This document shows, piece by piece, positions 1-8,927 of a stretch of DNA of 61,119 nt; position 1 is the stretch's first letter, and each line of letters starts with the position of its first letter. The notes under the pieces were generated by a model. It was not told where the DNA came from and did no database searches. It was given only the letters and a program-made list of their open reading frames with translations. Position numbers and translations under genes: made by a program. This stretch comes from CAUPWF01 sp964369425 (GTDB taxonomy: Bacteria > Bacillota > Clostridia > Lachnospirales > Lachnospiraceae). Location: positions 1-61,119 of the forward strand of contig CAYJGW010000008.1 of NCBI GenBank assembly GCA_964369425.1, given 5' to 3'.

Positions 1-17
1 ATGCACTGCATTTACAC

Positions 18-46
18 TTGCACTACCCTCAAAAGAATGTTACAAT
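18..46 (+). promoter_or_regulatory. Probable sigma-A promoter of the first gene
   Basis: TTGCAC at 18-23 and TACAAT at 41-46 are separated by exactly 17 bases, giving a start point near 53 and a leader of about 40 bases before the ribosome site AAGGAGG at 79-85. Seen by eye only. Confidence 0.6.
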
Positions 47-91
47 ATTATGCATGTGGATACATAGAATTATTCTTCAAGGAGGCTCAAT

Positions 92-532
92 GTGAGTACA
101 GGACTTATTGTAACAATTGTAATATTAGTAATCTTAATCGGAGTTGCAGTTGCATTATATTTTTTCGGTAAACGAACACAGACTAGACAAGCTGAGAACG
201 AGAAGCAGATGGCTTCTATGGCACAGACAACTTCCATGTTAATTATCGACAAGAAAAAAATGCGTTTAAAAGATGCGAACCTTCCACCAATCGTCTTAGA
301 GCAGACACCTTTTTACTTAAAGTTCTCTAAGATACCGGTTGTAAAAGCTAAGGTAGGACCAAAAATGATGACACTGATGTGTGATCCAAAGGTGTATGAG
401 ATTATGCCAATAAAAAAAGAGGTAAAAGCCGTTGTAAGTGGTATTTATATCACTGGCGTGAAGGGGCTTCGTGCTAATAAAGAAGCTGCTGCACCAGTAA
501 AAAAGAAATGGTATAACCGATTTAAAAAATAA
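92..532 (+). CDS. Small membrane-anchored protein of unknown function
   Basis: This 146-residue protein has one hydrophobic segment at about residues 4-26, followed by a polar, lysine-rich body and a basic tail. It is therefore probably a single-pass membrane protein with most of its mass in the cytoplasm. The start is GTG at 92: AAGGAGG lies 6 bases upstream, and the ATG overlapping it at 90 runs straight into TGA. I recognise no catalytic motif. It stands alone, with its own promoter and a shared terminator. It resembles small conserved proteins of Lachnospiraceae only in general build, so no function is assigned. Confidence 0.75.
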   Translation: MSTGLIVTIVILVILIGVAVALYFFGKRTQTRQAENEKQMASMAQTTSMLIIDKKKMRLKDANLPPIVLEQTPFYLKFSKIPVVKAKVGPKMMTLMCDPKVYEIMPIKKEVKAVVSGIYITGVKGLRANKEAAAPVKKKWYNRFKK

Positions 533-582
533 CCCAAAAAAAGAACGAGCAATGAGAGATTTCTCATTGCTCGTTTTTTTTT
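533..582. terminator. Bidirectional terminator between convergent genes
   Basis: A perfect 13-bp stem (arms 545-557 and 562-574, loop 558-561) is flanked by an A-run on the left and nine T on the right, so it can stop transcripts from both sides. The last codons and the stop of the minus-strand ClC gene lie inside the right arm and T-run. Confidence 0.9.
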
Positions 583-1790
583 CTATTCCCTATTTTACTT
601 CCTATGGCTGCTGCCACAAAACACCATACCAATAATTTAACTGGAAAAATCAGAAGTAATAACATTGCCACTGCAAGTGGTTTTTTCATAGAAACACCTA
701 GCATACTTGCTGTAGTAATCGCTGCTGCTACCACCATGTGATCAAAGTCGCCGCTCATCATCCCTGCAAGCCCAAATCCTGCTGCTACTCCTGCAAAAAT
801 TAACGGAAAAAAATGCCCTCCTTTTAATCCACTACTGATGCAAATGTTTGTAATCAATATTTTTACTATTGCGATACCAATCCATGCAATAGGAGCATAT
901 ATGCCATATAGTTCTCCTAATTCCGCAATGGACTCTTCACCTGAAAACATCACAAGCGGTAAAAATGTTCCTGTTATTCCAAGACAAATCCCACCAACCA
1001 TCTCACTGAGTCCTACTGGAATTCTATTTGCGATATCCTGTGTTATTTTATGAGTAGTTTGATAAAATAGCCCTAGTAATCCTCCCAAAATAATATATGG
1101 AATAATCATTGCATAATCAAATAATACAAGTTCCCCGTCAATCTCAAGACTGGGTAATCCAGCGCTACCGCCAAACAGATTGGACAATAATATAAATGCC
1201 CCCATTCCTGCTGCAATGCACACACCATAGCTTACGACTTTTGCACTCTTAGGCAGTGCAATCTGCTGATCATCTATTGACTCATTCACCTCAAAGATTC
1301 CAAACAGAGGAGAATGAAAAATCACCCCTAATGTAACTGCAGTTCCAAGCTCTGTCAGTTCCTCTGTATGCTTCTTTGCATACTTTACATTATCTCCAAC
1401 CCAGTAGCATAGACCAATGATAATTCCTGTCATTCCTGCCTCTGGCCCTATACTCGCTCCTAAAAGTAGGGGTAACAAGGCTGCAATTGCCATCATGAGC
1501 ATATTTTTGTATTCATAATGACCTTCTTTCTTCACTTTAGCAAGTACGGTATTCATATCCTCTGGAAAGTCACCTATTCTTCTTCTAAACAACCCGATTA
1601 ATAAGCCGCCTACTGTGCAGACTATCAATGTATAAAATGGAGTTTCTAGTTGCTCTGGTCCCCATTCCCAAAGGTACTGCACCCCTACATGGAAGGCTTT
1701 CAAGAACATCCACACCAAGACACCTGTAGTTGCCCCAAGTAAAATGCATAGCATATAAAAATTTGCTTGATTCTTCGTCTTTATCCCCAT
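564..1790 (-). CDS. ClC-family chloride channel/antiporter
   Basis: A polytopic membrane protein of 408 residues, matching the usual core length of bacterial ClC proteins without C-terminal CBS domains. The sequence GASIGPEAG at residues 111-119 corresponds to the ClC selectivity motif GxxGPE, with Glu117 in the place of the gating glutamate. The motif GLKGGHFFP near residue 321 corresponds to the second anion-site segment (GxxGGxFxP). Family knowledge suggests chloride/proton exchange or chloride conductance across the cytoplasmic membrane. Keeping the gating glutamate favours an antiporter, but this is inference. It is the last gene of the minus-strand run after murI and the DUF1934 gene. 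Its final residues, KKNEQ, are encoded by the shared terminator. Confidence 0.85.
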   Translation of the reverse strand: MGIKTKNQANFYMLCILLGATTGVLVWMFLKAFHVGVQYLWEWGPEQLETPFYTLIVCTVGGLLIGLFRRRIGDFPEDMNTVLAKVKKEGHYEYKNMLMMAIAALLPLLLGASIGPEAGMTGIIIGLCYWVGDNVKYAKKHTEELTELGTAVTLGVIFHSPLFGIFEVNESIDDQQIALPKSAKVVSYGVCIAAGMGAFILLSNLFGGSAGLPSLEIDGELVLFDYAMIIPYIILGGLLGLFYQTTHKITQDIANRIPVGLSEMVGGICLGITGTFLPLVMFSGEESIAELGELYGIYAPIAWIGIAIVKILITNICISSGLKGGHFFPLIFAGVAAGFGLAGMMSGDFDHMVVAAAITTASMLGVSMKKPLAVAMLLLLIFPVKLLVWCFVAAAIGSKIGNRKKNEQ

Positions 1791-1811
1791 CGTAATCTTT
1801 CTCCCTTTTCG

Positions 1812-2258
1812 CTAAATTCCTTGGGACTTATCTTTGATATTAATCTTAATTTCGCATTCCGCGTGAACCTCTTTGTTTACAGATAGGTTATACCGTACAA
1901 ACGCAAAGATTCTGGCATCTTCTTCCTTTATTTTAATTTCATGAGTTGTGATCCCCATTTCAATTTCTCCAAATTGTGTGTTATATATAAATTCATTGCA
2001 TTTTCCGATTTCAAACTTCATATGAGAATTAACCAATCCCTTTTTGACTAATTCAATCCCATCTTCTCTTAGCATGATTTTATTTTTCGTAACACCGCGC
2101 ATACCTTCTTGCACTTCTTCATAAAAGATATAATGCACTCCATCTTTGAAGAAATATGTAGCAGGGCTAATGATTTCAATAGCTTCATTCTCCTCCCTCG
2201 CTTCCTCAACAATTTCTATCTGCATCCCGCTTATAGATATCAGTACATCTTTTGTCAT
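1812..2258 (-). CDS. DUF1934 (YwiB-type) beta-barrel protein
   Basis: A 148-residue cytoplasmic protein with alternating beta-strand pattern and no signal or membrane segment. Its length and the pattern of an N-terminal strand V-L-I-S-I-S-G followed by a central tyrosine/phenylalanine-rich strand fit the DUF1934 family of calycin-like barrels (B. subtilis YwiB). In Clostridia this family often sits beside murI or argS, as here. The start lies 3 bases after the murI stop codon, so the two are certainly cotranscribed and probably translationally coupled. The molecular function of the family is not known to me. Confidence 0.7.
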   Translation of the reverse strand: MTKDVLISISGMQIEIVEEAREENEAIEIISPATYFFKDGVHYIFYEEVQEGMRGVTKNKIMLREDGIELVKKGLVNSHMKFEIGKCNEFIYNTQFGEIEMGITTHEIKIKEEDARIFAFVRYNLSVNKEVHAECEIKINIKDKSQGI

Positions 2259-2260
2259 TC

Positions 2261-3082
2261 CTAATACTCCTCAATATTAATCTGCTTCGTTGTCTCTACA
2301 TCATATTTCAATATGGAATTGGCAAATTGTTTAAACTTATCCGCTGCATCACTTACGTAGAATGAATACTCTGCTACTGCACTATCACTTTTTTCTAGAT
2401 TTTGCTCTTCTAGTAGCTTCTTTAAATCCATCGCAGTCTCATATGCTGGATTCACCAAATGAATCTCATCCCCCATATATTCAATAATTCTAGACCTTAG
2501 CAATGGATAGTGGGTACATCCTAGAATCATAGCATCGATATTCGATGTCTTCATATCTTTCAAGTAATAATCTATCACATCTTCTGCAATTTTATGTTTT
2601 GCAAATCCCTCTTCTACAATCGGAACAAACAGTGGACACGCTTTTCCCACGACAGTAACTTCACAATCCATTCCAGTGATTACTTGTGTATAAATTTCGC
2701 TATTAATCGTGGCTTCTGTAGCAACCACTCCTATTTTCTTAGTACTTGTCACTTCTGCTGCTGCCCTTGCTCCTGGTACAACCACTCCTATAATCGGAAT
2801 ATCGCTTTCTTTACTTACCTCTTCTAATGCAAGTGCACTGGCTGTATTACAGGCAATTACTATTGCTTTTACATTCTTCGTCTTTAAAAAGCGAATAATT
2901 TGCCTTGCGTATCGAATAATTGTCTCTTTCGATTTATTTCCATATGGTACACGTGCAGTATCTCCAAAATACACAATATTTTCATTTGGCAACTGGCGCA
3001 TCAATTCACGAACAACCGTCAATCCACCTACTCCTGAATCAAATACCCCTATCGAAGCATCTCTCATACCTTCTGTCTTCAC
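2261..3082 (-). CDS. murI: Glutamate racemase
   Basis: Converts L-glutamate to D-glutamate for peptidoglycan; cytoplasmic and cofactor-independent. Both catalytic cysteines are present: Cys78 in VIACNTAS and Cys189 in ILGCTHYPLL, together with the N-terminal GVFDSGVGGLTV signature. The length of 273 residues is normal. The start is GTG at 3082, supported by AAGGAG 8 bases upstream; an ATG five codons later (3067) is possible but has no good ribosome site. The gene is followed immediately by the DUF1934 gene and is separated from pfkA upstream by a terminator, so murI, the DUF1934 gene and the ClC gene probably form one unit. Confidence 0.95.
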   Translation of the reverse strand: MKTEGMRDASIGVFDSGVGGLTVVRELMRQLPNENIVYFGDTARVPYGNKSKETIIRYARQIIRFLKTKNVKAIVIACNTASALALEEVSKESDIPIIGVVVPGARAAAEVTSTKKIGVVATEATINSEIYTQVITGMDCEVTVVGKACPLFVPIVEEGFAKHKIAEDVIDYYLKDMKTSNIDAMILGCTHYPLLRSRIIEYMGDEIHLVNPAYETAMDLKKLLEEQNLEKSDSAVAEYSFYVSDAADKFKQFANSILKYDVETTKQINIEEY

Positions 3083-3140
3083 AATCCGTTCTCCTTACCT
3101 AGTTCTTTCCCCATTCTACTACTTTTTGCCTAAAATTTCA

Positions 3141-3172
3141 ACAAGAGGAATTGGCAAGCCAACCCCTCTTGT
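3141..3172 (-). terminator. Terminator downstream of pfkA
   Basis: Read on the minus strand, arms ACAAGAGG and CCTCTTGT enclose a second inner pairing (GGTTGGC with GCCAATT, partly wobble). A T-rich stretch follows. It lies 6 bases past the pfkA stop. Confidence 0.75.
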
Positions 3173-3177
3173 AAATT

Positions 3178-4146
3178 TTATATCTCTTCTGCTACTTTTT
3201 TGTAAATTGGTGGTAATTCTTTTTTCATCGTTAACGCTTCGTTAATATCAAAATCAACATACTCACCATTAAGGTATCCTACTACTCTATTTGACTTTCC
3301 TTCTAAAAGTAGATCAACTGCTTTTGATCCCATAATAGATGCATACACTCTATCCTTACATGTCGGACTTCCTCCACGTTGCATGTGTCCTAGAATTGTA
3401 GCTCTTGTTTCCATTCCTGTTGCTTCTTCGATTCTTCTAGCCATGTTAATCGAATCGCCAATTCCTTCTGCATTGATTATAATATAATGTTGCTTTCCAA
3501 ACTCTCTACTCTCAATGATATCTTGAATAATCGCTTTTTCATCATATCCATGTTCTTCTGGTAATAAGATTTTTTCTGCTCCGTTGGCAATTCCACACCA
3601 TAATGCAATATATCCCGCATCTCTTCCCATAACCTCTATAACCGAGCAACGCTCATGAGAAGTCGATGTATCACGTACCTTATCAATTGCTTCCATTGCA
3701 GTATTGATAGCTGTATCAAAACCAATTGTATACTCTGTACAGGAAATATCTAAATCAATCGTTCCTGGAACCCCTATTGTATTGATTCCCAAGTTAGCAA
3801 GTTTTTGTGCTCCTGCAAAGGAACCATCGCCTCCGATTACTACCAATCCATGAATACCATACTTTTTACAGATCGCTGCTGCCTTTTGTTGACCTTCTTC
3901 TGTTCTCATTTCAGCACATCGAGCAGTCTGTAGAATCGTACCTCCACGTTGAATCGTATCTGACACATCATGAGCAGATAAATCAATGATTTCTTCATTC
4001 AATAGCCCTTGATACCCTCTTTTGATCCCTCTCACTCTTATGCCTCTTGCTACAGCTGTACGCACTACCGCACGAATTGCCGCATTCATACCTGGGGCAT
4101 CTCCTCCGCTTGTTAGTACACCGATTGTTCTGATTTTATTTGCCAT
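3178..4146 (-). CDS. pfkA: ATP-dependent 6-phosphofructokinase
   Basis: Phosphorylates fructose 6-phosphate to fructose 1,6-bisphosphate in glycolysis. The nucleotide loop GGDAPGMN (residues 14-21) and GGDGS (105-109) are of the ATP type; pyrophosphate enzymes have GGDDS. RGGT at 67-70 is present. The catalytic loop reads TIDLD at 129-133 where most enzymes have TIDND: both aspartates are kept but the middle Asn is Leu. Length is 322 residues, typical of the short bacterial enzyme. It lies 99 bases downstream of dnaE, a neighbourhood common in Clostridia, and ends in a terminator. Confidence 0.93.
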   Translation of the reverse strand: MANKIRTIGVLTSGGDAPGMNAAIRAVVRTAVARGIRVRGIKRGYQGLLNEEIIDLSAHDVSDTIQRGGTILQTARCAEMRTEEGQQKAAAICKKYGIHGLVVIGGDGSFAGAQKLANLGINTIGVPGTIDLDISCTEYTIGFDTAINTAMEAIDKVRDTSTSHERCSVIEVMGRDAGYIALWCGIANGAEKILLPEEHGYDEKAIIQDIIESREFGKQHYIIINAEGIGDSINMARRIEEATGMETRATILGHMQRGGSPTCKDRVYASIMGSKAVDLLLEGKSNRVVGYLNGEYVDFDINEALTMKKELPPIYKKVAEEI

Positions 4147-4245
4147 TTTGTTTCCTCCATCATTTATATCTGTAGTAAATTACGTTTACCCTCTCACTTC
4201 ACTAGATTGTGAAATTTTCCTCATACATTTATTATTGTATAGCAT

Positions 4246-7200
4246 TTAAAAAACTTTTTCAATTGCTTTTTCTAATACTTTTATCCTATCTTTTCCATAG
4301 TAGTTCGTCAATTTGCTGTATACTTCCTCTTCAATATCAATTCCTTTACTCAGTGGAAGTTTTTTCATCGCCTTTTCTTTTTCGCAGTAGATAATCACTT
4401 GATCTTTCCCTCTGCTTTGCTGCAACATAGCAAACAGTGTTTTCTCATCCGCTTGATAGGATTCAAGATCATCAAACTTCAACCATACTTCCTTCATTAC
4501 CTGATCAAATGGCGCTACTTTCTCACAAATCATCTTACTCGGCTTATCATCTTCTTCTACTACCCGTCCTTTGATATAGACTTTTGCATCCTCTATTAGT
4601 AACCCCTTATTTGCTTCAAAATCTCTTGGAAAAACAATCACTTCTACAGTCCCTACCAAATCTTCGATTGTAAGAAATGCCATAGCTTGATTCGTTCTCG
4701 TATATTTGATTGTCTTTTCAACAATCATTCCACCGATGATTTCTTTTGTGCCATCCACAACCTTTGAACGATTCGTATCTTCTAGTAGCTGAAAATCCAA
4801 TGCTTTTGCTGAAATAGTTCTTAGCCATTTCTCTTCATATTTTTCCAAAGGATGTCCACTAATATACACACCTAGTACTTCTTTTTCAAAGGATAATGCT
4901 ACTTCTTTATCGTATTCCCCCACTTCTGGCATTTGAATTTCAAACTCTTTTTTTTGCTCTTCTTCCACAATATCAAACAAAGAAAGTTGACCAGATACCG
5001 AATATTTTTTTTCTTGATTCACACTATCAATAATCTGTATATAGATTACCATCAATTGCTTTCTCGTAGCACCTAAGCTGTCTAATGCTCCTGCCTTTAT
5101 GAAGTTTTCTATCACTCTTTTATTGGCCTCTTTGCTGGAAAGTCGCTCTATAAAATCTTTGATATTTTTGTAAATCCCATTTTTATTTCGCTCTTCTACA
5201 ATCCCCTCTACAATTGGGCGACCGATACTTTTAATCGCCACCAATCCATATCGAATCTTTCCCTCTTCAACGGTAAAGCTTCCTGCGCCACTGTTAACAT
5301 CTGGAGGTAAAATCTGTATTCCCATCCTACGACATGCATAAATATATTCTGCTACTTTTGCTGTATTATCAATTACCGATGTCATAAGTGCAGCCATGAA
5401 TTCTACTGGATAGTAGTGCTTTAGATATGCTGTTTGATATGCAACTACTGCATAAGCTGCTGCATGGGATTTATTGAATGCATACTTTGCAAAATCAATC
5501 ATATCATCAAATATTTGATTTGCTATTTTTTCATCGATTCCTTTTTTCACACAGCCTAGAACTCCCAGTTCTTCATTTCCATAGACAAAGTACTGACGCT
5601 CTTGTTCCATTACATCTGCTTTTTTCTTAGACATGGCACGACGAAGCAAATCACTTCTACCAAGTGTATATCCCGCCAAATCTCGTACGATTTGCATTAC
5701 TTGTTCTTGGTAGACAATACATCCGTATGTGGGTGATAGGATTGGTTCTAGTTCTTCACAAGCATAGGTAATAGATTCTGCATCATTTTTCCCTTTGATA
5801 TACTTAGGTATAAATTCCATAGGTCCTGGTCTATATAGAGAAATTCCTGCAACGATATCCTCTAAACTTTGTGGTTTTAACTCCTTCATAAAGCTTTTCA
5901 TTCCAGCACTTTCCAACTGAAATATTCCATCCGTCACACCAGTTCCAATGGAGTCTAACACAGCCTTATCGTTGTAATCAATCCCATTCATATCAATGTC
6001 TTTTCCGATCAGTCTCACTGCATTTTGTATCACTGTCAGCGTACGAAGTCCTAAAAAGTCCATCTTTAGAAGCCCCAATTCCTCTAGTGTAGTCATCGTA
6101 AACTGTGTAGTAATCGACCCATCCGACGCTCTAGATACCGGAACGTATTCATCGATAGATTTTTGACTGATTACTACCCCCGCTGCATGCATAGAAGAGT
6201 GTCGAGGCAACCCCTCTAATCTCTTAGCCATATCGATTAGCTCTTTCACCTGATAATCTTCTTCGTAGAGTTCTCGTAGTTCTTTATTATCTTTCAATGC
6301 CTTTTCTATCGTAATATTTAATTCTGTAGGAATCATTTTTGCAATAGTGTCTACATAGCCATACGGCAAGTCCATTACTCTTCCCACATCTCGAATTACC
6401 CCTCTAGCTGCTAATGTTCCAAACGTAATAATCTGCACTACTCGATCGAGACCATACTTTTCCACCACATAATCAATCACTTCTTGTCTGCGCTCATAGC
6501 AAAAATCAATATCAATATCGGGCATGGATATACGATCTGGATTAAGAAATCTCTCGAAAAGAAGTTGGTATTTGATTGGATCTATATCTGTAATGGCTAA
6601 GCAATAAGATACCATACTTCCTGCTGCGGAACCACGCCCTGGTCCCACTATAATATCGTTTTGTTTTGCATAATTGATAAAATCCCATACAATAAGAAAG
6701 TAATCTACATACCCCATATTCTCAATAACATCTAATTCAAACTCTAATCGTTCTACTTGTTCTTTCCAGCCTTCTTGATACCGTTCTTTCAATCCATTCA
6801 TGCAGAGTAATCTTAGATATGATTCAGCACTCTCACCTTCTGGCACATCATACTTTGGAAGCTTTGTTACTCCAAACTCAATTTCTACGTCACACCTATC
6901 TGCAATTTTTTGTGTATTTTCAATTGCATCTATCGCATAAGGGAATAACTCCTTCATCTGCTCTTCAGACTTTACATAGAACTGACCGCCTTCATAGCGC
7001 ATTCTGTTCTCATCACTCAATTTCTTTCCAGTCTGAATACACAAAAGAATGTCATGTGGTTTTACATCATCCGCATACGTATAATGAATATCATTCGTGA
7101 CAACTAGCTCTATCCCTGTCTCTTTCGACATCCGAAAGAGTTGCTGATTTACCATCTCTTGCTCACTCATGCCATGATCTTGTAATTCCAAGAAAAAATT

Positions 7201-7707
7201 ATCGTTACCAAATATCTCTTGATATTCTGTTGCGATTTTCTTTCCTTCTTCGTAGAGCCCTCGCATAATATGTCTTGGGATTTCACCACCTAGACATGCA
7301 CTTAATGCAATAATACCCTCATGGTATTCTTTTAGAATCTCTTTATCTACACGTGGTTTATAATAATATCCATCCACATAACCTTTGGATACAATTTTCA
7401 TCAAATTCTGATAACCGACATTGTTCTCAGCCAATAAAATCAAGTGATAATATCGATCCTCTCCACCTGTTAACTCACGATCAAATCTAGAATTGGGAGC
7501 TACGTACACTTCACAACCAATAATCGGCTTAATTCCTTGCTTTTTTGCCTCTTTGTAAAAATCAATCACCCCAAACATACAACCATGATCTGTTATAGCT
7601 GCGCTGTTCATGCCAAATTCTTTTACTCTCGCAATGTATTCCTTGATTTTATTCGATCCATCTAACAGGCTGTACTCTGTATGAACATGAAGATGTGTAA
7701 AACTCAT
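4246..7707 (-). CDS. dnaE: DNA polymerase III alpha subunit
   Basis: Replicative polymerase of the DnaE type, 1153 residues, cytoplasmic. The N-terminus begins with the PHP domain (FTHLHVHTEYSLLDG at residues 3-17, AITDHG, GCEVYV). The catalytic palm motif PDIDIDF is at about 395-401 with the required aspartates. A beta-clamp and helix-hairpin-helix region follows, and a C-terminal OB fold (AFLTIEDLVGTVEVIVFP) is near residue 1010. PolC-type exonuclease sequence is absent, so this is DnaE and not PolC; a Firmicute would be expected to carry PolC elsewhere. The start ATG is the first methionine and is preceded by an AAAGGAG-type site. Confidence 0.97.
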   Translation of the reverse strand: MSFTHLHVHTEYSLLDGSNKIKEYIARVKEFGMNSAAITDHGCMFGVIDFYKEAKKQGIKPIIGCEVYVAPNSRFDRELTGGEDRYYHLILLAENNVGYQNLMKIVSKGYVDGYYYKPRVDKEILKEYHEGIIALSACLGGEIPRHIMRGLYEEGKKIATEYQEIFGNDNFFLELQDHGMSEQEMVNQQLFRMSKETGIELVVTNDIHYTYADDVKPHDILLCIQTGKKLSDENRMRYEGGQFYVKSEEQMKELFPYAIDAIENTQKIADRCDVEIEFGVTKLPKYDVPEGESAESYLRLLCMNGLKERYQEGWKEQVERLEFELDVIENMGYVDYFLIVWDFINYAKQNDIIVGPGRGSAAGSMVSYCLAITDIDPIKYQLLFERFLNPDRISMPDIDIDFCYERRQEVIDYVVEKYGLDRVVQIITFGTLAARGVIRDVGRVMDLPYGYVDTIAKMIPTELNITIEKALKDNKELRELYEEDYQVKELIDMAKRLEGLPRHSSMHAAGVVISQKSIDEYVPVSRASDGSITTQFTMTTLEELGLLKMDFLGLRTLTVIQNAVRLIGKDIDMNGIDYNDKAVLDSIGTGVTDGIFQLESAGMKSFMKELKPQSLEDIVAGISLYRPGPMEFIPKYIKGKNDAESITYACEELEPILSPTYGCIVYQEQVMQIVRDLAGYTLGRSDLLRRAMSKKKADVMEQERQYFVYGNEELGVLGCVKKGIDEKIANQIFDDMIDFAKYAFNKSHAAAYAVVAYQTAYLKHYYPVEFMAALMTSVIDNTAKVAEYIYACRRMGIQILPPDVNSGAGSFTVEEGKIRYGLVAIKSIGRPIVEGIVEERNKNGIYKNIKDFIERLSSKEANKRVIENFIKAGALDSLGATRKQLMVIYIQIIDSVNQEKKYSVSGQLSLFDIVEEEQKKEFEIQMPEVGEYDKEVALSFEKEVLGVYISGHPLEKYEEKWLRTISAKALDFQLLEDTNRSKVVDGTKEIIGGMIVEKTIKYTRTNQAMAFLTIEDLVGTVEVIVFPRDFEANKGLLIEDAKVYIKGRVVEEDDKPSKMICEKVAPFDQVMKEVWLKFDDLESYQADEKTLFAMLQQSRGKDQVIIYCEKEKAMKKLPLSKGIDIEEEVYSKLTNYYGKDRIKVLEKAIEKVF

Positions 7708-7732
7708 AACTCCATTCCCTTTCTCCTTATCG

Positions 7733-7769
7733 TAAAAAGAATAGGGCTCCTCAACAATCGAGAAACCCT
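7733..7769 (-). terminator. Terminator before dnaE
   Basis: On the minus strand a 10-bp stem (arms 7760-7769 and 7743-7752, two G-T pairs) is followed by ATTCTTTTTA. It ends the transcript of the cvfB/77-residue gene group and separates it from dnaE. Confidence 0.65.
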
Positions 7770-7799
7770 AACACCATCCACTTACTTATACGAACTTGA

Positions 7800-8033
7800 T
7801 TAGCCGTTAATCATAAAATTAACTAACCTGTCAATATCCTCTTTCTCGTGTGCGATAATTTCCAATTCTGGAATCTCTCCATTCGAGAAAATATTCGCCA
7901 TAGATACGTATTGTGATAACTTAGATTTAAGATTTAGTCTATCCCCTTCTCCTGTTACTAATTCAACACGTCCTACACAACTATCTACTATCTGAAAAAA
8001 CTTTTCAACATCTGTAATATTTTGTACCTTCAT
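7800..8033 (-). CDS. Small conserved protein, function unknown
   Basis: A 77-residue acidic, soluble protein with no signal peptide or membrane segment. Proteins of this size and pattern (VEKFFQIVDSCVGRVELVTGEGDRLNLK split over two stretches) occur widely in clostridia and have sometimes been labelled poly(A) polymerase in databases, which the length makes untenable. It follows the cvfB-like gene by 43 bases and ends just before a terminator. A good ribosome site (TAGGAGGTAAG) precedes the ATG. No function is assigned. Confidence 0.7.
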   Translation of the reverse strand: MKVQNITDVEKFFQIVDSCVGRVELVTGEGDRLNLKSKLSQYVSMANIFSNGEIPELEIIAHEKEDIDRLVNFMING

Positions 8034-8076
8034 CTCTACTTACCTCCTAATTTTTTCTCTATAACTAAATTATACT

Positions 8077-8904
8077 CTATTTTTTCTTTAATGCAATATT
8101 TTTTTCATTTATTTCTATTTGTCTAGCTTTCAGCAGTCTACCTACTGCTCGCTTGAATGCATTCTTACTCATATTCAACTCAGTTTTAATCAACTCCGGA
8201 TCTGCCTTATCCGTAAATGGTAATACACCACCATTTTCATTCATTCGATCAAGAATAATCTTGGCATCCTTATCCATCTGAAACTCCACGCGCTCTTTTA
8301 GACTTAAGTCTAATTTACCATCTTCCTTCACAGCGCTCACTCTTGCTTCAATCCTGTCACCAATCTGCAATGTTCCAAAAATTTGATTCGGGGCAATTCT
8401 TGCTGAATAACAGTTGTCAACTGCAACAAAATATCCAAACTGGTCACTGTATTCATAGATAATTCCCTCTACCTTATCATCCTTTTCATATGGTGAGTCT
8501 TTTTTCAATATTTCGTACACCTTCATAGTAGCACATAGTCTTTTACTCTTATCCACATATAAGGTTACCAGACACTCGTCTCCTACTTCTACTTGCTTTG
8601 TTTGCTCCTTGTATGGCAAAAACAAATCTTTTTCTAATCCCCAGTCTAAAAATGCACCAAACTTATTGACATCCGCTACTGTAAGAAGAGCCAGTTCATC
8701 CATAGATAATTTCGGCTCATTAGTCGTTGCAATCAGTCGGTCTTGTGAATCTTTATATAGGAATACCTCTAACGAATCCCCTACCTCTGTATCTTCTGGC
8801 ACTTGTTTTTTAGGAAGCAGCACCTTTATCTCTTCACTTCCAAGGTACACTCCAAAATCAACTACCTTTACTACCATTAACATTTGTTTTTTTCCTAATT
8901 GCAT
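8077..8904 (-). CDS. cvfB: CvfB-family S1 RNA-binding protein
   Basis: A 275-residue cytoplasmic protein made of repeated S1-like beta barrels followed by a winged-helix segment (about residues 220-270, containing MSKNAFKRAVGRLLKARQI). This is the arrangement of CvfB/YitL, which affects virulence factor and RNA metabolism in Staphylococcus. The characteristic glycine-aspartate strands (FGVYLGSEEI, FGAFLDWG, FGYFVAVD) mark three S1 units. The start chosen is ATG 8904, with AGGAG 8 bases upstream. The longer frame from 8943 would overlap spoIIR and has no ribosome site. The gene begins 24 bases after spoIIR, so it is likely cotranscribed. Confidence 0.85.
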   Translation of the reverse strand: MQLGKKQMLMVVKVVDFGVYLGSEEIKVLLPKKQVPEDTEVGDSLEVFLYKDSQDRLIATTNEPKLSMDELALLTVADVNKFGAFLDWGLEKDLFLPYKEQTKQVEVGDECLVTLYVDKSKRLCATMKVYEILKKDSPYEKDDKVEGIIYEYSDQFGYFVAVDNCYSARIAPNQIFGTLQIGDRIEARVSAVKEDGKLDLSLKERVEFQMDKDAKIILDRMNENGGVLPFTDKADPELIKTELNMSKNAFKRAVGRLLKARQIEINEKNIALKKK

Positions 8905-8927
8905 ACTTTTTTCTCCTATTTTCGAAT

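Noticed and set aside
838..1053. Plus-strand open frame opposite the ClC gene
   Set aside because: It is the complement of a well-supported membrane protein gene, has no ribosome site and its translation has no domain pattern.
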